Notes under the pieces: generated by a model
Database searches by the model: none
Seen by the model: only the letters and a program-made list of their open reading frames with translations
What the model was told of the DNA's origin: nothing
Origin: Akkermansiaceae bacterium UBA1315
GTDB taxonomy: Bacteria; Verrucomicrobiota; Verrucomicrobiia; Verrucomicrobiales; Akkermansiaceae
Assembly: GCA_002307065.1 (NCBI GenBank)
Contig: DBTN01000018.1
Location: 49,389-113,388 of the forward strand
Reading direction: 5' to 3'
Length of the DNA stretch: 64,000 nt
In this document: piece after piece, positions 59,776 through 64,000 of the stretch
Position numbering within the stretch: the stretch's first letter is position 1
Layout: every line of letters begins with the position of its first letter
Translations under genes and position numbers: made by a program

Positions 59776-62700
59776 ATGGATTTCCCTGACTCAATTCAAT
59801 CTAATGTCGCCAGACCGGTGTGCTGGACCGTCTCGACCTCGGGGAAATCGATTCCTTGTCAGATCGTTTCCGGATTCATCATCGTGGCCCTTGCGGTCCC
59901 GCAGGGGGCTCTTCGTGCAGAGGTTCCCGCCTACCCGTTGGAGCCGAGAAATGATTGGGTAGAGACATTTGGTTCCGAATCGTGGCATCCTATGGCTTCT
60001 CCTTTGTATCCGCAAAAGAGCCAATCTACTGGAGATCTAGTGGATGAATGGCGGCACGGCATTGAATTTTCCGCTCGACCGGACTCAGCATTTGAGATTC
60101 CAGAACCATGGCAGCCGGAAACATTGCCCGAAGGGCCGCTCGAACCACCCGACGGAATCCCGGTGGTGCCAAATCACGGAGGACCGTTGCCTGGATTGAG
60201 CCCCGCTGCGGGGAACTGTGTCATCATGGGGGAAGTCTCGGACGCAGTGAGCTTGAATGCGGTCGCTGGCGCGATTGTAGAAGTGGTGGGAATGGGGCGT
60301 GTCGCGGAAACGGGGCCTGACGGTCGTTTCCGAATGGAAGGTCTGGCACCCGGAACTTATACTCTCGAAGCATCGAAATTGGGATACTCTGCGGAGACCA
60401 GCGTCGTGACAGCGATCGAGGCTCAAGCGGCGGAAACACGCTTCGGTCTTCGCGCAAAGCCTGCGGATGAGGCAATGAGCGAGTTTACTCTCGAGGAAGA
60501 AACCGTCGTCGGAGAATATCAGGGCGACAATGCGGGCAATGAACTTGCGCTCGATCTGATGGCGGCCCCGAGCATCGCATCCGGAGTGAGTAAGGAAGAT
60601 TTCACGCGTTCTGGTATCAGCGACGCCGGCGATGCCGTTTCAAAAATCTCAGGCGCGAATATCGTGGGTGGAAAATATGCCGTTGTGCGAGGCCTGGGCG
60701 ACCGATACTCGAACACGCTTGTCAATGGAGCGCTCATCTCATCTGCCGATCCGACGAAAAAAGCCGTTCAGCTTGATCTCTTTCCGAGCGATCTCCTCCA
60801 GTCTATTTCGATCTATAAAACCTTCACTCCGGAACTTCCCGCGGAGTTTGCAGGAGGAACCGTTTTCATCAAGACGCTCCAGTTTCCCGATAAGCCGATT
60901 GCCGAATTCGAGTATGGAAAGAAATGGAATTCCATGCTCGATGGGGATTTTTACGGCTCCGGTCAGGATCTAGGTTATTTCGGAGAAGTTGATAACGATT
61001 TCCCCTCGATCATTCCCGACTTGGAAGATGGGACGCTGGTATCTGGCACAACTTCCTCACGCCCGCCTACGGCCACCAATCAGGTTGCCAAAAATGCCAT
61101 CGCTCAAGCGACCGCTCTCCATCTCAGTTCGAACCTCTTGCCTGAGAAGCGCGATTCGGAAGTTCCCGAGTCCTTCTCGCTGACCTTGGGTAAAACTTTC
61201 GATCTGGGAAACAACCTTGAGCTTGGAGTTGTCCTCGCCGGCACCTCCTCGAATGGTGACGAAGCGATCCGTGGTATCACCGTCGGTCGAGACCTTGACC
61301 CCGGGGATGATGGCATATCTGGAACGGCAGATGACTCCCTGAACCGCACGCAAGAGGAAGACCGATACACCTCTTACGCGGGTTATGGACTCCTTGGAGC
61401 CATAGGACTCCGCGCGGGAGATCGCCATAGCATCAATTTCACCGCGTTTCGAAATCATCGTGCGGAAGATGAAGTGACACGAGCCCGCAACATCTACGAC
61501 GCTGATTCCGGTTTCCAGAGTTATATCGGGCCTGACAACCCGTTCGGTGCTTCGGCTGCCACTTCGCAGGCGCTCGATAGCACGACGCCGATACGTCGGA
61601 CGCTTGATTTGTTCCAAGGGAGCGGCCACCACGAATTTGGCGAAGAAGACCATCCGTTCGAAATCGACTGGCAATACTCCCGGAGTTCCTCTTTGGAAAA
61701 TCGGCCCGGCACTCGGACCGCCTACTTCACCGAACTTGATTTCACCGATCCGGCAATTCAAAACGAGTCGGGATCGGTCTACGATCCGTCTTTGGGGAAA
61801 GTCTACACTTTGTGGGACCCCTATGGATTGAACCCGGTTTCGAGCCAAACATTCAGGGAAACGCTCAGCACCGCTGAAGATTCTGCAAACGCACGGATCG
61901 ATCTCACACTGCCCGTTTGGCACGATGACGAAGATTGGTTAAAAGTAAAAGTGGGAGGGAATCACTTCGACCGCGAACGAAAGGTCAGAGGTCGACTTTT
62001 CACCTACAATCTCGGGCTGCCTCTCAATGAACTCCTCGCTGGGCAGTATGGGGTAGATTACTTGGATGGTCTCAATGGTATCCTCGATCCCAATGGTAAC
62101 GTGATCTTCAATGGGCATGCCAACTCAGGTCTCTCGAATGGAATCTACATCGTCGAAAATACGGTCATTGGAAATACCGTCCGCAATGTGGACGCCGGTA
62201 CCACGGTAGCCGCAGGTTATTTCCAGGCAGACTGGAGATCCGGCCCATGGAGCATGATCGGCGGGTTCCGTTATGAAACCGAAGACCGCACCTACGAGGT
62301 CCTCAAAGGAATGAATCCCACTGAGACGGTCACCCCACTTACCACCGTCACCAACGACTACGTCCTTCCTAGTATTACGATCAACCGAAACTTCGGGGAT
62401 GAGGATGAGTATACCACCACATTCGCATGGTCCAGAACCGTAGCTCGGCCCACGTTTTTCGAGTTCGCTCCGATTCGGACCGTCGACCAAGCATCGGGCG
62501 ATGTTTTCCAAGGGAATCCAGACCTGCAAGACACTCTTATCGATAACTATGACCTTCGATGGGAATGGCGAAAAGATGCGCAATCCTTGCTAGCGGTCAG
62601 CCTTTTCCACAAGCAGCTCGATTCCCCGATCGCACAAGCCTATACGCTCGGAGACCGGACTTTCATCAATGGCGACAGCGGTAGTTTGCAGGGCATTGAA

Positions 62701-63159
62701 TTGGAACTTCAGAAACGCTTTTTCACCCACTGGTCGATTGGCTCCAACTTCACGTTCATCGACTCGATGCTTGAATTCCAACAGCAGACGGTCTTTGGCT
62801 CGGAAACCGTCAGCACGACTTTCGACGGGCAGCCCGACTATATTTTCAACCTCATGTTCGGATGGGATCACGAGGACCTCGGACTGTCCGCGACCTTAAA
62901 CTATAATTTCACCGGCTCCTATCTCACCGGCGTTCCATTGGGTGCCAACGAGCCCCCGGTTCGTCGTGACGAGTATCACCAGCTTGATCTCATCCTCCAG
63001 AAGAAGATCGAACTCGGTGAAGGTGTCGGGATCGTCAAACTTAACTTCGGGAACCTTCTCAATTCCACTGATACACAGAGGTTCGACGGAACCGATTTGA
63101 TCTACAGTTCGTTCCGACGGGGACGAACCTACGGACTGGAATTCGAATACCAATTCTGA
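59776..63159 (+). CDS. TonB-dependent receptor with carboxypeptidase-regulatory-like domain
   Basis: A 1127-aa outer-membrane receptor. After a signal-like N-terminus (to about 50, 'ALAVPQGALRAEVP') comes a Pro-rich linker, a carboxypeptidase-regulatory-like beta sandwich (about 150-235, 'VAGAIVEVVGMGRVAETGPD', 'GLAPGTYTLEASKLGYSAET'), a plug (about 250-375, 'YAVVRGLGDRYSNTLVNGAL', 'FAGGTVFIKTL') and a 22-strand barrel to the terminal aromatic Phe ('YGLEFEYQF'). It takes up a ligand with TonB energy; ligand unknown. It precedes the beta-helix gene by 41 bp, a frequent pair. No TonB of its own is present here. Confidence 0.92.
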   Translation: MDFPDSIQSNVARPVCWTVSTSGKSIPCQIVSGFIIVALAVPQGALRAEVPAYPLEPRNDWVETFGSESWHPMASPLYPQKSQSTGDLVDEWRHGIEFSARPDSAFEIPEPWQPETLPEGPLEPPDGIPVVPNHGGPLPGLSPAAGNCVIMGEVSDAVSLNAVAGAIVEVVGMGRVAETGPDGRFRMEGLAPGTYTLEASKLGYSAETSVVTAIEAQAAETRFGLRAKPADEAMSEFTLEEETVVGEYQGDNAGNELALDLMAAPSIASGVSKEDFTRSGISDAGDAVSKISGANIVGGKYAVVRGLGDRYSNTLVNGALISSADPTKKAVQLDLFPSDLLQSISIYKTFTPELPAEFAGGTVFIKTLQFPDKPIAEFEYGKKWNSMLDGDFYGSGQDLGYFGEVDNDFPSIIPDLEDGTLVSGTTSSRPPTATNQVAKNAIAQATALHLSSNLLPEKRDSEVPESFSLTLGKTFDLGNNLELGVVLAGTSSNGDEAIRGITVGRDLDPGDDGISGTADDSLNRTQEEDRYTSYAGYGLLGAIGLRAGDRHSINFTAFRNHRAEDEVTRARNIYDADSGFQSYIGPDNPFGASAATSQALDSTTPIRRTLDLFQGSGHHEFGEEDHPFEIDWQYSRSSSLENRPGTRTAYFTELDFTDPAIQNESGSVYDPSLGKVYTLWDPYGLNPVSSQTFRETLSTAEDSANARIDLTLPVWHDDEDWLKVKVGGNHFDRERKVRGRLFTYNLGLPLNELLAGQYGVDYLDGLNGILDPNGNVIFNGHANSGLSNGIYIVENTVIGNTVRNVDAGTTVAAGYFQADWRSGPWSMIGGFRYETEDRTYEVLKGMNPTETVTPLTTVTNDYVLPSITINRNFGDEDEYTTTFAWSRTVARPTFFEFAPIRTVDQASGDVFQGNPDLQDTLIDNYDLRWEWRKDAQSLLAVSLFHKQLDSPIAQAYTLGDRTFINGDSGSLQGIELELQKRFFTHWSIGSNFTFIDSMLEFQQQTVFGSETVSTTFDGQPDYIFNLMFGWDHEDLGLSATLNYNFTGSYLTGVPLGANEPPVRRDEYHQLDLILQKKIELGEGVGIVKLNFGNLLNSTDTQRFDGTDLIYSSFRRGRTYGLEFEYQF

Positions 63160-63200
63160 CGCCGGAAAACATCTCAATATCCAAACAATACCATAAGCTG

Positions 63201-64000
63201 ATGAAACCTAAAACATTGTGCATTCTCGCGGGAATAACCTCGGCGCGCCTGATGGCCGCAGATGTCTCCGTGACGGACAATATTACTGCTAACACGACTT
63301 GGACGGCAGATAATACCTATATCATCGACAAGCCGATCTTTATCACCAGCGGAGCAACGCTTACGATTGAGCCCGGCACGACGATCCTCGGTGACTCGAA
63401 CACCACCAACAACACCTTCGGATCGCTCATCGCGTCCCGCGGTGGTCGCCTCGTCGCCGATGGTACCGCGGATGCACCGATCGTCTTCACCGCCCGCGTT
63501 GAGCGCGACGGTATTGACGACGATGAAGATCCGGCGACTCCGAACGTCAAACCTGATCCGAACGCCGGAGATGGCGCATTCTGGGGTGGTGTGATTCTCT
63601 TGGGTCGTGCTCAAGTGAATAACTACTCTGGATCCACCAACCTCGGCGAAGCGGTCATCGAAGGATTCCCTAACAGTGGCGACACCACCCTGACCACTTA
63701 CGGCGGAACGGATAACGCTGACGACAGTGGTGTCTTGCGTTATGTCTCCATCCGCTTTGGTGGTTTCATTTACTCCGCGAATAACGAGATCAACGGACTC
63801 ACACTCGGCGGCGTCGGCAGCGGTACCACCATTGAAAACGTTGAAATCATTTCCAACACCGATGACGGCGTCGAATTCTTCGGCGGCACGGTCAACACCA
63901 AGCGCATCGCCGTGGCATTCTGTCAGGACGAAAGCTTCGACATCGATCAAGGCCACTCCGGTTTCCACCAATTCTGGTTTGCTCTCCAATCGAGCAACGG
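63201..64000 (+). CDS. beta-helix surface protein, 5' part (runs off the window)
   Basis: Open from ATG 63201 to the window end (266 codons, no stop). Signal peptide 'KPKTLCILAGITSARLMAA'; then 'DKPIFITSGATLTIEPGTTI', 'GSLIASRGGRLVADGTADAP', 'FWGGVILLGRAQVNNYSG' and 'DSGVLRYVSIRFGGFIYSAN' repeats, the right-handed beta-helix signature. Its promoter is likely that of the TonB receptor gene 41 bp upstream. It is probably an outer-membrane/surface partner of the receptor; function unknown. The C-terminus and anchoring are not seen. Confidence 0.82.
   Translation, partial: MKPKTLCILAGITSARLMAADVSVTDNITANTTWTADNTYIIDKPIFITSGATLTIEPGTTILGDSNTTNNTFGSLIASRGGRLVADGTADAPIVFTARVERDGIDDDEDPATPNVKPDPNAGDGAFWGGVILLGRAQVNNYSGSTNLGEAVIEGFPNSGDTTLTTYGGTDNADDSGVLRYVSIRFGGFIYSANNEINGLTLGGVGSGTTIENVEIISNTDDGVEFFGGTVNTKRIAVAFCQDESFDIDQGHSGFHQFWFALQSSN

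Noticed and set aside
1..64000. tRNA, rRNA, riboswitch or 6S-like genes
   Set aside because: I saw no cloverleaf with a GTTC-type T-arm or conserved rRNA segment; a tRNAscan-SE/Infernal run would be decisive and could not be done.

Overview
This 64 kb chromosomal window has about 56% GC by eye and very probably comes from a member of the Verrucomicrobiota (Verrucomicrobiales-like). No rRNA marker is present, so this rests on gene content. Two secreted proteins end in PEP-CTERM sorting tails with an Arg cluster (44.1-44.7 kb and 58.4-59.1 kb). There is a large LamG/Calx-beta surface protein with a Asp-rich 'DADSDGRPNLLEYF'-type tail, a DUF3516-type helicase, and several lipoproteins and secreted TPR proteins. 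No tRNA, rRNA, CRISPR array or prophage was found.

Layout. 0-4.4 kb: tail of a HAD phosphatase, an MFS transporter, a fasciclin protein, a tiny DUF1328 membrane protein missed by length cut-offs, a GH25 muramidase-like lipoprotein and a PAP2 phosphatase. 4.4-11.1 kb: a minus-strand operon coding a 972-aa TPR protein, a helper, ExbB, two ExbD and a membrane-anchored vWA protein with TonB-like layout. 11.4-24.1 kb: housekeeping genes (leuS, rdgB, rsfS), a thioredoxin, an NlpC/P60 lipoprotein, a DUF3516 helicase, a HigBA toxin-antitoxin locus with a frameshifted toxin, an ECF sigma/anti-sigma pair, and a GTPase/pseudokinase pair. 24.2-29.7 kb: DUF1287, a free DsbD-alpha-like protein, a redoxin, lysC and murJ. 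29.7-30.2 kb: two large nested-palindrome repeats. 30.4-42.8 kb: a pilin-like gene pair, an ABC exporter, an M15/DUF882 peptidase, lnt, htpG, rsmC, rsuA and two divergent flavoprotein monooxygenase/halogenase-like genes. 43.1-51 kb: a secreted-protein operon including a 1790-aa metallophosphoesterase. 51.1-54.7 kb: a peroxiredoxin, avtA, a lipoprotein, a frameshifted RAYT-type transposase and its probable REPIN-like repeats. 54.7-58.1 kb: a Gfo/Idh/MocA dehydrogenase and two TIM-barrel isomerases. 58.4-64 kb: a PEP-CTERM protein, a TonB-dependent receptor and the start of a beta-helix surface protein cut by the window end.

The strongest signal outside gene annotation is base-level. The palindrome ACCGGT occurs about 133 times by hand count (about one per 480 bp, roughly 7 times a composition-based expectation of about 20), in all reading frames and inside terminators, but is absent from the last 4.2 kb. 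It behaves like a highly iterated palindrome comparable in kind to cyanobacterial HIP1. Other leads are the ExbBD-vWA-TPR operon, the RAYT with its repeats, the broken higB, and the GTPase/pseudokinase pair.
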